Source: Zygnema cylindricum
Lineage: Eukaryota > Streptophyta > Zygnematophyceae > Zygnematales > Zygnemataceae
Length of the DNA: 64,000 nt
Direction of reading: 5' to 3'
Assembly: GCA_037447655.1 (NCBI GenBank)
Contig: JBBHKE010001578.1
Span: 1 to 64,000, forward strand
Each line of letters begins with the position of its first letter. Within the stretch, counting starts at the first letter, position 1. Below the pieces are notes generated by a model. It was not told where the DNA came from. It saw only the letters and a program-made list of their open reading frames with translations, and ran no database searches. A program made the position numbers and the translations under genes. Shown piece by piece: positions 10,061 through 21,200 of this stretch.

Positions 10061-11060
10061 TACCATGCCGCGTTGATTTTTTATTTTTTTAAACATGTTA
10101 TTGGAGATTTGGTGAGATTTTCCAAACATTTGGTCAATAACTTTGACCGTCCGACTTTGTTTTTTTTGAAGCAAACGCTCATTCTATCCAATATGACGCT
10201 ATTTTTCTCAAAGAAAACAATAGCCACACACTGGACTTGTACTATGAGTACACTTTGAAAAGTCAGATACGATCCATGATGCACTTGAGATGACAACATT
10301 ACATGTGGCAAAGGGCATGCGCCTTCGGAGAAGGTGGATTAAATTCCACCAATATCGACGAAAAAAATATTGTTGGAGGATATCCTCAAACATTGCTTTT
10401 GGCATCCATTGACCTTCACGAAGAGGAATTTAGGTTAAAAAAAAAATGGCGCAATTTGTACAATAATAAATTACGCACGTACCAAGCTTAAAATTTATTT
10501 CGTTTGTGGATCTAAAATTGTCTCTTTGTGCAAACACGGCGTTCAAATTTTGTGCTTTGACGGTCTTTGACTATTTTCGGCGTTTGAACAAAAACCAACG
10601 CGATACTAGTCGGAATAAAGCACGAAGGCAATGGGTGCCTTGGTGGCAAGACCTTATGGAATAGTGATAAAAATATTATTGCGAGTAAACGTCTACGTAC
10701 GATTATTGGTGACGCCTGATGGACGAGAGCCATTAGTCGGATTTACGTTCCAGGTTATTGGTCTTATGGCATGTCAATTTCGCTTCGACCAATTGTAGGT
10801 TGAATATTGTTTGTCGTACTTTGTTGTTTCGTTTGTAGGCGGTGGTTTATAGGATCATTTTGTCCAATCGAAATTACGGTTTTACATTACATTTGGAGAA
10901 GTATAGTGAGGAGTGGGGAGAGAGACTTTTACTTGTAAGGAAAATTCTCCATGGAATATAATTGTTTCCGTGGAGTAATCACCTTCTTCTTTGAGATTAT
11001 ATTTTTGCTTTCCCTTATTTTTGCACTATCTTTTGTTAGGATATTGTACTGAGCACTTAC
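10061..11060. other. Unassigned stretch with one short ORF
   Basis: A 62-codon plus-strand ORF at 10303-10491 (starting MWQRACAFGEGG) has no recognised domain and no supporting context. The rest shows no coding signal or clear repeat family. Confidence 0.3.
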
Positions 11061-11336
11061 TTAGCGACGAGATACTCTCGTAACTAAAGTAGCGACGACT
11101 AGCAACGAAAGTTGTCTCGTTGCTAGATATTTGAAGTGACGTAGAAGTTAGCGACGAAGTAGTTTCGTCACTGGATATTTGAAGTGACGTTGGAATTAAG
11201 TGATGTTTCGTTTCACGTATGTTTGAATAGTACTATAGAATTGACGTGGAAATTGCTTGGTAGTTTCGGTTCACGTAAGTTCAAGTCGTACCGTGTGATT
11301 CAAGTTGGTTCGCGGTTGACTTTCCTAGTCGTACCG
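11061..11336. repeat. Local GCGACGA / TTGAAGTGACGT repeats upstream of family F LTR
   Basis: The words TTGAAGTGACGT, GCGACGA and CGTCAC/CGTTGC recur between 11065 and 11200. A GTTCAAGTCGTACCGTGT-like phrase is repeated at about 11279, 11300 and 11340. This may be an upstream extension of the family F LTR. Confidence 0.5.
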
Positions 11337-11601
11337 TGTTGTTCAAGTCGGTTCAACTTATTGGTCGTGCATTTTACCACGTTGATTCCTACGCGTTTCT
11401 AGTCGTGTACCTATAAATATTAGTTGAGACTTCGTGGTAGAATTATCTTTTGGAGGGGTAGCTTGTTAAGGAGGCGTAGAAAGATCAGAAGTAAAAGGAA
11501 GGAAGAAAAGAAGTTGTATTTGCATTGTGTTTAATATATTGAATGTCTTTTGGAGGAACACCATTGCTGTGTGTGTATTTTATTAGGTTTGTAATATTTC
11601 A
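11337..11601 (+). mobile_element. Family F copia 5' LTR
   Basis: This is a short LTR of about 265 bp ending ATTTCA. It is almost identical to 17295-17557, including GGAGGAACACCATTGCTGTG and the TATAAATA-like box near 11415. It is followed by a standard tRNA-iMet primer site and gag. The 5' boundary is inferred from where similarity with the second copy begins. Confidence 0.8.
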
Positions 11602-11603
11602 AT

Positions 11604-11615
11604 TGGTATCAAAGC
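11604..11615 (+). other. Primer binding site, 3' end of tRNA-iMet (family F)
   Basis: TGGTATCAAAGC lies two bases after the LTR end. It differs by one base from TGGTATCAGAGC, the usual complement of the 3' end of initiator tRNA-Met in plant copia elements. Confidence 0.85.
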
Positions 11616-11639
11616 GGGTTACTGGCAACACTTGCCGGT

Positions 11640-12249
11640 ATGGCGAAGAAAGGGAAATTCCCGGCGGAACCTAGTAGAGGAGCTAGTGGGGGAGTTAGTG
11701 GAGGAGTTACAAGGACACAATATGATGAGTATGACGAGTGGGGGGAGAAAAATGTGAAGATGGACGAAGGAACGTTTGAACGCTTTCAAAGGTTTCTCAA
11801 AACACAAGAAGATCATAGAGATGGAGGAGTAAGTCGAGACTCACGCAACTCTAAGAAAAAAAAAAAAAAAGGGAAATCTAAACTTTATGAGGAAGAGGAG
11901 GAGAGCGAAGATGATGATTTTAAAGTGTTTAATAAAACCATCGTCTTCACGGGTTCCAACTATGCAATTTGGAAGAGATACATTCGAGGAGCGTTCACAC
12001 CGAAAAAACTTTGGGACATCGTTATCGGGAAAGAAACACGACCGGATCCTTCCGTGGATCCAGCCGGAGCACATAAGTGGGACAAGAAAGATATGGCGGC
12101 CTCCACCGCACTAATACAAAGTTGTGCTAGTTCTATGCATGAACACCTTCTAACTCATGATAGGGCTTTTGATTGTTGGACCGCTTTGCAAAATGCGTTT
12201 GAAAAAGGATTTGAGGCAAATGAAAATTATCTCTTTGAAGAGTATATTG
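11640..12249 (+). CDS. Family F copia gag, N-terminal part (runs into gap)
   Basis: The start ATG is 24 bp after the primer site and opens a frame (MAKKGKFPAEP) that is uninterrupted to the N gap at 12250. A hydrophilic N-terminus with a poly-Lys stretch near residues 72-78 and an acidic run EEEEESEDDD precedes the UBN2-type gag core. Core features are FTGSNYAIWKRYIRGAF, KKLWDIV, AASTALIQSCASSMHEHL and CWTALQNAFEKG. The core resembles family B gag (IWKKYIKAQL, LMQSCTSSVHDH). Gag would form the particle that packages element RNA. Everything after about residue 203 is unknown. Confidence 0.85.
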
Positions 12250-12726
12250 NNNNNNNNNNNNNNNNNNNNNNNNNNNNNNNNNNNNNNNNNNNNNNNNNNN
12301 NNNNNNNNNNNNNNNNNNNNNNNNNNNNNNNNNNNNNNNNNNNNNNNNNNNNNNNNNNNNNNNNNNNNNNNNNNNNNNNNNNNNNNNNNNNNNNNNNNNN
12401 NNNNNNNNNNNNNNNNNNNNNNNNNNNNNNNNNNNNNNNNNNNNNNNNNNNNNNNNNNNNNNNNNNNNNNNNNNNNNNNNNNNNNNNNNNNNNNNNNNNN
12501 NNNNNNNNNNNNNNNNNNNNNNNNNNNNNNNNNNNNNNNNNNNNNNNNNNNNNNNNNNNNNNNNNNNNNNNNNNNNNNNNNNNNNNNNNNNNNNNNNNNN
12601 NNNNNNNNNNNNNNNNNNNNNNNNNNNNNNNNNNNNNNNNNNNNNNNNNNNNNNNNNNNNNNNNNNNNNNNNNNNNNNNNNNNNNNNNNNNNNNNNNNNN
12701 NNNNNNNNNNNNNNNNNNNNNNNNNN
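12250..12726. other. Assembly gap (477 N)
   Basis: Every base is N. Family F gag enters from the left and the family D 3' LTR emerges on the right, so the join is not observed. Open frames spanning the gap are artefacts. Confidence 0.99.
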
Positions 12727-13141
12727 TCTTCCAAAAATGACGGCGGACTCCGTCCGCCTTCCACGTATTCTTTCATCACCGAAGATGAACCTCCACGTGT
12801 AAATCCGGTCCCCAAAAATGAAACTGTACTTTTCCATCGGGAAAACCAATCTTGACTTCCTCACGGAGTGACACGTGTATTTGCAGTGTACCACTGTCCA
12901 TTTCCCTTTACGCAAACCGTACTTTTCGTCTATGTTTATTCTCGTCCCTTGAAGTCCAATTCCGTACGTTCCAATACACTTAGTATATAGTACACAAGCT
13001 GCTATGACTGCGATGTGACCAACGCAGCATGGCAGCAAAATATCTTTTTTATACACGCTTCTATGGCTGCGGTGTGATCAGCGCAGCATGGCAGCATAAC
13101 AATGTGATATAGAGAGGACTAAGGATTTCCAAAAACCAACA
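12727..13141 (-). mobile_element. Family D copia 3' LTR (partial, from gap)
   Basis: It is nearly identical to 15777-16192 and ends AACCAACA. It includes two tandem GCTATGACTGCGATGTGACC...GCGCAGCATGGCAGC-type imperfect hairpins. The left part is lost in the gap. It is followed by a polypurine tract on the minus strand. Confidence 0.85.
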
Positions 13142-13153
13142 CTCCCCCAAACC
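13142..13153 (-). other. Polypurine tract of element D
   Basis: The minus strand reads GGTTTGGGGGAG directly against the LTR. The same configuration occurs at the end of the family C internal region (60687-60700). Confidence 0.7.
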
Positions 13154-13790
13154 TTTAGACTCTCTCAACCATTGAGTCCACATTCCTCCCTTCTTCCCTT
13201 TTGTTTAACCGTTACTCAAATAATTCTGTACATCCCAACACAGTTAGTATCATTACTCCCCCAATTCGCATATCCTTTCAAACCTCCACTGTAAATCCAG
13301 ATTGCATACAAAATATAAACCGCGTACTGTACTCACGGAACATTGTGTACCCACGAAACGTCGGCGTACGCACGAAACTCATTTTCCAAAAAACCAACAC
13401 TCCCCCAAAAATTTAGTTTCGTGCACCCGAATAAAATAAGAATATAGTGGCTGCTATAATTGCGATGTCACATAAGGGGAGTATAGCAGCATAGCAACGC
13501 CGGATAGAAATATAGCAGCATAGCAATGACGCATAGCAACACAGCAGCATGGCAATGCCGCATAGCAACATAGCACCGCAGCAAGATGGGTTCAACGTCT
13601 CCACTGCTCCATCTCCCTGCGGCCATCTATTCCAAAATTCGTCCTTCCTAAACACACCTTTGCTTCCGCTGCCTCTTTCTAGGTCTTTAAAATAAAACTC
13701 TATTTTTCAATCAATTTTAGAACAAACAAAAACCAAAGTTCAAAATTCGAGGAATATTACCGGATGTTAATGGTAGTCACTTCCGTAAAG
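13154..13790. repeat. Family D 3' internal non-coding region with GCAGCATAGCAA repeats
   Basis: No coding domain was found. Between about 13450 and 13590 the phrase GCAGCATAGCAA and variants recur, echoing the GCAGCATGGCAGC units of the LTR. No RT or RNase H is recognisable where pol would be expected. Confidence 0.6.
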
Positions 13791-14969
13791 TTATTTTTCA
13801 CGCCGTCTTCTTTTGATCACTTTCGGAATACGTTTTCTTCTACGATTCATCCTTTGAATTCTACTTCCTTTCTTCGTTTTCTTACTGAATTTTGATGTTT
13901 TTCCCATTTTCGCAATTTTATTTTCTTTTTCCGTATTATAAACTTCTTCACGTACTCCAACTTTTTTAACACTTTTCCTCTCTCGTTCTTCTTCCGTATT
14001 AATCTCCTCCAATATGTCGCTTGTAAAAGTTACAAAAATTGACTCTTTTTCTGTCACTTCTTTCTCCACTCCATTTCCGATAACATTAAGGTTTTCTTTT
14101 CCTTCCTCATGTTCTATATCTCGAAGAACAACAATCAGTAAGTATACAAATTCTTCGACGGGAAGTGTAAGCGTTCGTTTAGGGGGTCGAACTCGATTGT
14201 CATCCCATCCATTCCTGAAAGTTCCTGCAACACATGCACTTTTATATACCGGACATACCCTGAAAGTATGCCCTACATCATTACAGTAAAAACAGTTTTC
14301 AAGCTAACAACTTTTATTATTTCTTTGAAACTGTGATCTGACACCTTGACAATTCCCCCTATTCTTTAAAGACTCGTTATTAGCATCTTCCTCTAAAACA
14401 CACCTGATTGCTAAAGGTAAGTTCTAATCCATTTTATCAACTTGTCGTAATCTATCTAAATCACACCTATGTTCCTTCGGTAATCCTTTCATTAACAGGA
14501 AAGCCTTTTGAGCATTGGTAAAGTTTCCTCCTGCAATATCGTTTTCTGCAAACAGTATTTGTATCCCAATACAATAATTCAACATACTACCTCCATCATA
14601 CTTGTACTCAATTATTTTTGTAATATTACTCATCCTGTGATACACATAAGTCTTTTGATAAGCACGTTCTAAACACTTCCATAATTTAGTTGCACTTTCT
14701 AAACCAAGGTAAGTCATTACAAGTTCCTCGTTCAAGGATAGCTTGATAGTCAGCATACACTCATTGTTCTTCTCCTCCCATCCAACCGATGATTCAACAC
14801 ATGTCCCGTCCACAACATCCATTAGCTTCCTCGACTTGAAGTAGCTCTCCATCATACTCCTCCAATAGTAATATTTAGAACCATCAAATATGGGCAGGGT
14901 TGATTCATCCAAAATGGGTAGCCATGGGCGTGGGCCCATAACCTGTTGTTCATAGCCCTTTTCAGCCAT
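13791..14969 (-). pseudogene. Family D copia gag with zinc knuckle (gag-only element)
   Basis: A single reading frame runs for 393 codons from MAEKGYEQQVMGP, with only two in-frame stops, both TAG (14424-14426 and 14304-14306). The N-terminal half is a UBN2-type copia gag, with LPIFDGSKYYYWRSMMESYFKS, KLWKCLERAYQK and FTNAQKAFLLMKGLP blocks. A CX2CX4HX4C zinc knuckle (CFYCNDVGHTFRVC) lies at about 14255-14297. An acidic segment and a very basic tail (KKTKKGSRIQRMNRRRKR) follow. No protease, integrase, RT or RNase H lies between here and the 3' LTR. The start codon lies inside the 5' LTR and the frame reads through the primer site. It looks like a gag-only (TR-GAG-like) non-autonomous element, or a large pol deletion. 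Confidence 0.75.
14931..14943 (-). other. Half-tRNA-iMet primer binding site (family D, perfect)
   Basis: On the minus strand GGTTATGGGCCCA follows the LTR end (...ACA) with no gap. It matches all 13 bases complementary to the anticodon arm of eukaryotic initiator tRNA-Met. It is read in the gag frame, where it encodes part of the QVMGP segment. Confidence 0.75.
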
Positions 14970-16192
14970 GAATGTACCCTCGGAAGCACCACAGACTACC
15001 CCAAAACATCCTCCTTTGATTCCACTCAGAATTCTACAGAATAACCAAACCAAGCTGAAACTACTCAACCAGATAGTTCCTAGTCCACTAAGTATTCCCA
15101 CCAAATTTCATAAAAAATACCAAACCGAATAATCACAACACTCAGTCAAAGTTGCAGAAAAATAGCTTGCGAGAACTTTGATAAATATGACCAACTTCAC
15201 AATGAAGCCCCAAGCAAATTAGACACACAATAGGTCTGCAAATTTGCCTCAATATTGCCCACACAAGGAGGAACACACATGACAAATTTCAGATAATTCT
15301 GCCTATAAAACTGAGAGCAATTCTGAGATGAAAATTCCCAAAAAGGAGCAGAAACAGTTTCTGTCCAAAAAGTTCCTAAACCTGAAAGATGACTTAGTCC
15401 TACAAATATACACTAGAGTTTACTACTGTATGTACGGAGGCATACCAGCCGTACGTAATAAATTAACTACATGTATTAATGTGAGTATATCCGAATACTT
15501 CGTGATATGTCAGAATGAATAAATCTACACTAATAATTAATGCAAGTAGGACAAAAACATTGTTGTAACTATTTACAAACCTTACGAATTTTGTCAAATG
15601 AATCTGGACCGTCCATGATAAATAACATGTGATGGACGCGATTTCGCGTCCCTCACCAAATTGACCAAACTGACGGCGCTGCTGTCCGTAGCTCCGGTGG
15701 AGTCCAATCCATCACATGTTGACCCCTGCATTATGTTTCGTACGGCCAACATACAATGACAGCACAGTCGATATTTCTCTTCCAAAAACGACGGCCGACT
15801 CTGTCTGCCTTCCACGTATTCTTCCATCACCGAAGATGAACCTCCACGTGTAAATCCGGTCCCCAAAAATGAAACTGTACTTTTCCATCGGGAAAACCAA
15901 TCTTGACTTCCTCACGGAGTGACACGTGTATCTGAAGTGTACCGCCGTCCATTTCCCTTTACGCAAACCGTACTTTTCGTCTATGTTTATTCACATCACT
16001 TGAAGTCCAATTCTGTACCTTCCAATACACTTAGTACATAGTACACAAGCTGCTATGACTGCGATGTGACCAGCGCAGCATGGCAGCATAATATCTTTTT
16101 CATTCACGCTGTTATGGCTGCCGTGTGGTCAGCGCAGCATGGCAACATAGCAATGTGATATAGAGAGGACTAAATATTTCCAAAAACAAACA
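14944..16192 (-). mobile_element. Family D copia 5' LTR
   Basis: This is a complete LTR of about 1.25 kb. On the plus strand it runs from TGTTGTTCATAGCC to AAAACAAACA. Its right 416 bp match the 3' LTR at 12727-13141. Its left part matches, reversed, the LTR fragment at 2647-3260. It contains the gag start codon (14967-14969) and the tandem GCAGCATGGCAGC hairpins near 16046-16150. Confidence 0.85.
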
Positions 16193-16574
16193 CAGGCCAT
16201 TTGCCACCTGCCACGCTGGATGTAGGTGAGTTCGAAAATATCCTCGCACGCTCTGTCTGACATCCAGCGACATTCAAAGTTTGCCGTGTCTTTTTAACTT
16301 TCCGTTTCGAAATTTTGATTTCCATTTTCAAAATCAAAATTTGGCCGCAAACTTTACGTACGAATCATAAACTACCTCCGGTCGTACAGATATGTCGTTT
16401 AGACTTTCCGTTTGTAGATTTTTTTGAGATTTTCTGAATATGGAATGTAACTATGTGGCGCTAATTATAGTTGAGTAAGGTTTGTTACTGGCCCGACAAA
16501 ATGGAGCGGACTTCCAGTAAACACTGTGAGTAGAATTGTCCGTACGTTTACTGGGACCGCCTAATGGAATGTTA
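16193..16574. other. Unassigned non-coding stretch
   Basis: No ORF, domain or repeat was recognised here. Confidence 0.4.
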
Positions 16575-16865
16575 CCCTAAGTCCTGAATACTCGAAACAC
16601 TCCTACCAGACAAAGTACTACTCAAGCGACGTCTTACAAAAGTACGCCGTGCGAACCAATCAAACCAGAGTACCAACGAAACGACATACCGTACGCGGTA
16701 CTATACGAAAATGTAAGTCCGCCGTACAAACAGAAGTACCACACAATATTCGCAACTACCGTACATATCTAAAGTACTACGCACGCAAAACCAAACCAAA
16801 CTATATAAAACTAAACTAATCACACCACGCCAAACAAAACCACACGTAAACTATATAATATATAA
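16575..16865 (-). mobile_element. Degenerate family B-like LTR fragment
   Basis: It is similar to 17995-18220 of the family B LTR. Shared features are CTTACAAAAGTACG, GCGAACCAATCA, the CCGTACAAAC-type phrase, AAACTATATA and ACCACACGTAAACTATATAATATATA. It is diverged and has no flanking pol. Confidence 0.6.
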
Positions 16866-17160
16866 GGGAATTGCTAATCGCAGAGACGATTTTTGCTGCG
16901 CGCAGATAGTTGTCACAAATTGTTACGTACCTTTAATTTCAGATTTGACGGTTAATCCGTCGAACAACTTTGACAAGCGGAATATTGTACCGGCAGTTAA
17001 AAAAGTGTCGCGCTTGCAAACGTCGACCGTCATAAAAAAAATAAAATCACACGGCCGGCGCAGGTTTCCTGTAACCAAACTGCGGCAGCCACATATAAAT
17101 AAAATGGCTGCGCGCGGATACACCGTGAATCGCTATTAGCGTACATGACGCTAATTGGGC
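16866..17160. repeat. Interspersed repeat R, copy 1
   Basis: About 290 bp match 36042-36325 in the same orientation. Shared stretches include GTCGCGCTTGC, ACGTCGACCGT and CAGATTTGACGG. No convincing protein is encoded, and class and function are unknown. It ends with the near-palindrome ATTAGCGTACATGACGCTAAT at 17135-17155. Confidence 0.75.
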
Positions 17161-17294
17161 TACCCCTTTTTTTAGGGCAAATTCTCAAATAGAATAAAGT
17201 ACGCTAAATGTTTTTGCACGTTATTTGAGGTACCCTGCTCAATACGGTTCATAACTGTAATTTAATGCCCTTTTAAATAGTGTGATATACGGAC
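17161..17294. other. Unassigned short AT-rich spacer
   Basis: Nothing was recognised between repeat R and the family F LTR. Confidence 0.4.
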
Positions 17295-17557
17295 TGGTTC
17301 AAGTCCGTTCAACTTATTGGTCGTGCATTTTACCACGTTGATTCCTACGCGTTTCTAAACGTGTACCTATATATATCAGTTGAGACTTCGTGATAGAATT
17401 ATCTTTTGGAGGCGTAGCTTGTTAAAGAGGAGTAGAAAGATCAGAAGTAAAAGGAAGGAAAAAAAGAAGTTGTATTTGCATTGTGCTTAATATATTGAAT
17501 GTTTTTTGGAGGAACACCATTGCTGTGTGTGTATTTTATTAGGTTTGTAATCTTTCA
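17295..17557 (+). mobile_element. Family F copia LTR (solo or orphan)
   Basis: It is almost identical to 11337-11601. It has no primer site after it and no pol before it. No matching 5-bp target duplication is evident, so it may be an orphan rather than a clean solo LTR. Confidence 0.75.
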
Positions 17558-17861
17558 ATGTACTCGTCGCAAAATGAAAAAAAATAGTAACAGGGTTGAG
17601 TTGCACATCAATTGACACAGAATTAAGCATCACGTCTAAATTTTGAAAAACATTCTGACAAAAAAAAAAAAGTGAGTTTTGAGGTATTTTTTATTGAAAC
17701 CGTCGGATTTGGACGATCGGACAGTCATTGATCAAAATAGTGATGTAAGAAGATCACATGAAAAGCCCATAACACAACTCATCCTACGCAGTGTCAGTTT
17801 GTTGAAAATTCGTCCAGCTGCGTACGCTGTACTATGATCATACGTCAGATTCGTACGTTCG
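17558..17861. other. Unassigned non-coding stretch
   Basis: No feature was recognised. Its last five bases, GTTCG, resemble GTTTG at 31810-31814 and may be the target duplication of family B. Confidence 0.4.
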
Positions 17862-18258
17862 TGTAAGGATTGATACACACAAGGATAAAAGAAAGATAGG
17901 ATATGATGCGGAAGCAAGAGACAGCAAGAAGAAGACACTCCAGCAAAAGACAAATATATTTCACTGGAAGTTTTCCCCTTACAAAAGATAAAATTTCCCC
18001 CAAACGACTAAGTCCTACAAAAGTACGTGCGCGAACCAATCACAACAAAATACTGCCTAAATAATATCAAGAACGCGATAGTGTACGAAAACAACACACC
18101 GCCGTACTAAACAAAAGCCCGTTGTACAAACCAAACGAAATAAAATCAAACTATATCAAACAAATCGCAACACGCCACACAAATCACACGCTAATTAAAT
18201 AATATATATATTACGGCGCTCAACAGAACTGAGACGCCGTTTCACAAAGAAAGTAATA
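17862..18258 (-). mobile_element. Family B copia 3' LTR
   Basis: On the plus strand it runs from TGTAAGGATTGATACAC to AAAGTAATA (397 bp). It is roughly 90 percent identical by eye to the 5' LTR at 31356-31809, which carries about 57 extra bp in the middle. The flank GTTCG (17857-17861) versus GTTTG (31810-31814) is a possible 5-bp target duplication with one mismatch. Confidence 0.85.
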
Positions 18259-18285
18259 GTCCCCCTCTCTTTTTGAAACCCCCTC
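18259..18285 (-). other. Polypurine tract of family B
   Basis: The minus strand reads AAAAAGAGAGGGGGAC directly before the 3' LTR. Confidence 0.75.
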
Positions 18286-21200
18286 TTAAACTAAAAACAA
18301 TCCTAGTTTAGGTCTACCCCGTAAAAGTACATCGTAGACCGCCGCTTTCGTTAACATATCTGCGGCCTCCTCCAAAGTTGACACGTATGAAAATTCAATT
18401 TCCTTCGCAACGACCAAATCTCTTACGAAGTGCCGCTGGATACGAATATGTTTTGTTCGCTTGTGAAAGACCAAATTTTTCACAAGCGCCATCGAAATCA
18501 TGCTGTCATTAAAAATCTGCAAGCAGCCAATTACAACGCCCAACTCACCAAGCATCTCCTTGATCCACACAGACGCCTTCGCAGTGTGACACGCAGACAT
18601 GTATTCAGATTCCGTATAACTTAGCGCAATCGGAGGTTGGAGCCGCAAACTCCAAGATACTGCCGCGCCGCCCAAAATGAAAGCGTATCTTGACGTGGAT
18701 TTTCCACTGTCGAAATCTCCACCCCAATCTGCGTCGCAATAAACGATACACTGCAAAGAGTCCTTTTTGGACGCATACACCAACCCAAAGTCGATCGTAC
18801 CAACCAAATAGCGAAATATCCGTTTCACTGCCTCCCAATGATTCTGTTTTGGCGCGTTGCAATAACGACTGATAATTGAAACCGTCGCCGCAATATCCGG
18901 GCGCGTGCCTACATTTAAATACATTAAACTGCCAACCACTTCACGGTATGGTACTGGAACATTTTCTTCCTCTTCGTACTTTCTGTACTGTACTTTTGGA
19001 TCTAATGGTGTCGAAACAGATTTTGCGCTAATCATACCAAATTTAATCAACACCTCTTTACAGTACTAAGCTTGACTTAATTTAATTACATTCTTCCTGG
19101 ACCTTATGACTTCTATCCCCAAAATGTACCTCACTTCTCCAAGATCTGTCACTTTAAAATGAATGCTAAGGTACTCTTTTAACTTATTAATAACAGACAA
19201 CGTGTCACTAATCATTAGAAAGTCATCGACATACACATAAAAGATAATTTGGTCCTTTCCCTCTCCTTTAACGTAAACCCCGGAATCCAAAACTGTACGA
19301 ACAAAACCATAAATAGTAAATACCTTGTGAAGACGAAGATACCATGTCCTCGGCACTTGTTTTAATCCGTACAAGGATTTTCGCAGCCGCCATACTTTTC
19401 CTCCTTTCGAAGGCACACCCTCGGGCACCTTCATGTACACCTCCTCTTCTAACTCTCCATTTAAAAAAGGTCGTTTCTACATCCATTTGATGTATATGTT
19501 TATTCCTCGTGGCCGCAATAGCAATTATCATTCTCAAAGAATCAAGCTTAACAACTGGTGCAAAAGTTTCCGAATAATCAACCCCCTCTACTTGTTGAAA
19601 GCCTTTGCACACCAATCTAGCCTTATATTTTATTATCTCCCCCGTAGCACTAGTTTTTGTTTTAAATATCCATTTGGCATCAATCGCCTTATTCCCCTCC
19701 GATAAACTCACCTCCTCAAAAGTTTTGTTATTGATAATTGATTTTAATTCTCTCTCCCACGCCGGTTTCCACTTATCCTCCCAATCCATACAACTTTGTG
19801 CCACGGCGTAAGATTGGGGATCGCCAGGCATATTCTCGGTCAATGATTGCTACAAAATAAATGCCTCCTCCGAGGCGGCCGAGATAAAATAATTGGAGTT
19901 TTCAACATTTCCCCCTTTGCGATCAAATGATAATCGATTCGGCTTCTTCCCCCTCGTCTCACGTTGACTCCTTTATGGAACCTCATTTTCTCTTTTGTTT
20001 GCGGATTTTTCAATTTCGGTTTCTTCCTTGTGGAAAGAAGCACTCGGAGATTTAGAGCTCTTAGATCGGTGAGATTTTTCACTTGGGATCTCGTCAAAAT
20101 TAATTAATTCCGGATGAGTTTCAGAATTAGCTTTCCTCCTCTTAATATTGACGGCCGGATCCGCCTCATTTTCGGAACCCGAATCATCAAGATGAGGAAA
20201 AGAGAGATATTCATTCACTTCAAGAAAATCATGATTAGTAAAGAATTTTTCGGAACGAGAAATAGCAACTTTAAGATCCTCATGAAAATTCACATTACGA
20301 CTCTCTTCAATTACATGACGAATCGGATCATAAACCCGGTATAAACTCCCTTTGGAGCTATACCCCACAAAAATTCCCGACCAACTACGAGAAGAAAATT
20401 TACCTCGTCGTTTTACCGATTCGATGTACACCGTCGCACGACACCCCCAAATTCGCAAATGATGTAATGCACGTTTTCGACAATACCAAAGTTCATGAGA
20501 TTTGTTGCCCAAAATAGAGGTGAGTTGACGATTGCAAACATAATTGGCCGTCAGGATTGCATCTCCCCATAAATACTCCTATCTTCCCGATCCATGAATC
20601 ATCGAGCGCACCATTTCTTGAAGAGTTCGATTTTTGGGCTCGGCAATTCCATTCGACTCTGTTGAGTATGATGCCGTAAATTCTTGTCGGATCCCCCATT
20701 TCTTGCAATAAGGATCAAATGCCTTAAATTTCCCGCCGTTATCGGATCGAACCGCCTTTAATTTTTGTTCACATTGTCGTTCGGCCATAACATGCCACTC
20801 CTTGAATTTTGCGGATGCATCGGATTTAATTTTTTAGAAGGTAAACCCATGTGAACCTTGAGTAATTGTCCACAATTACCATTATGTATTTGTTTCCTTC
20901 TAAAATCTCAAGTTAAACATCGCCAGATAAATCCACATTTACCTTTTCAAGTGGGTGAGTTGACCGAAAGTCAGAGTCTTTCGTAGGATGCGGTTTTTCG
21001 GATCTGACGACCTTGACTGCAGCCGGTACAACGGTTGACTTTTTCGCCTAAAGTCAGATATAATCCGCGTGTGCAATCGAAATTAATCATACGCTTTAGA
21101 TTTTGCTTTGACGTATGGCACATTCGGTGATGCCATAGCGTCAGATCTCCCTTGATTTCTGCGATTTGACTAATGAGGCCGTAATCATGACGTTTTGACT

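Noticed and set aside
10303-10491. 62-codon ORF as a real gene
   Set aside because: It is short, without a known motif, neighbours or promoter evidence. It is mentioned only as an unassigned open stretch.
12133-13056. ORFs running through the N gap
   Set aside because: The N bases translate as X and suppress stops. The right-hand part is family D LTR and the left-hand part is family F gag on the other strand.
15594-15966. Possible small protein in the D LTR (GSSSVMEEY frame), also seen at 12.8 and 60.2 kb
   Set aside because: The frame is shared because the LTR DNA is shared. It is interrupted differently in each copy and there is no domain.
18430-18872. Small plus-strand ORFs over family B RNase H
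   Set aside because: They are opposite-strand shadows of a recognised RNase H domain.
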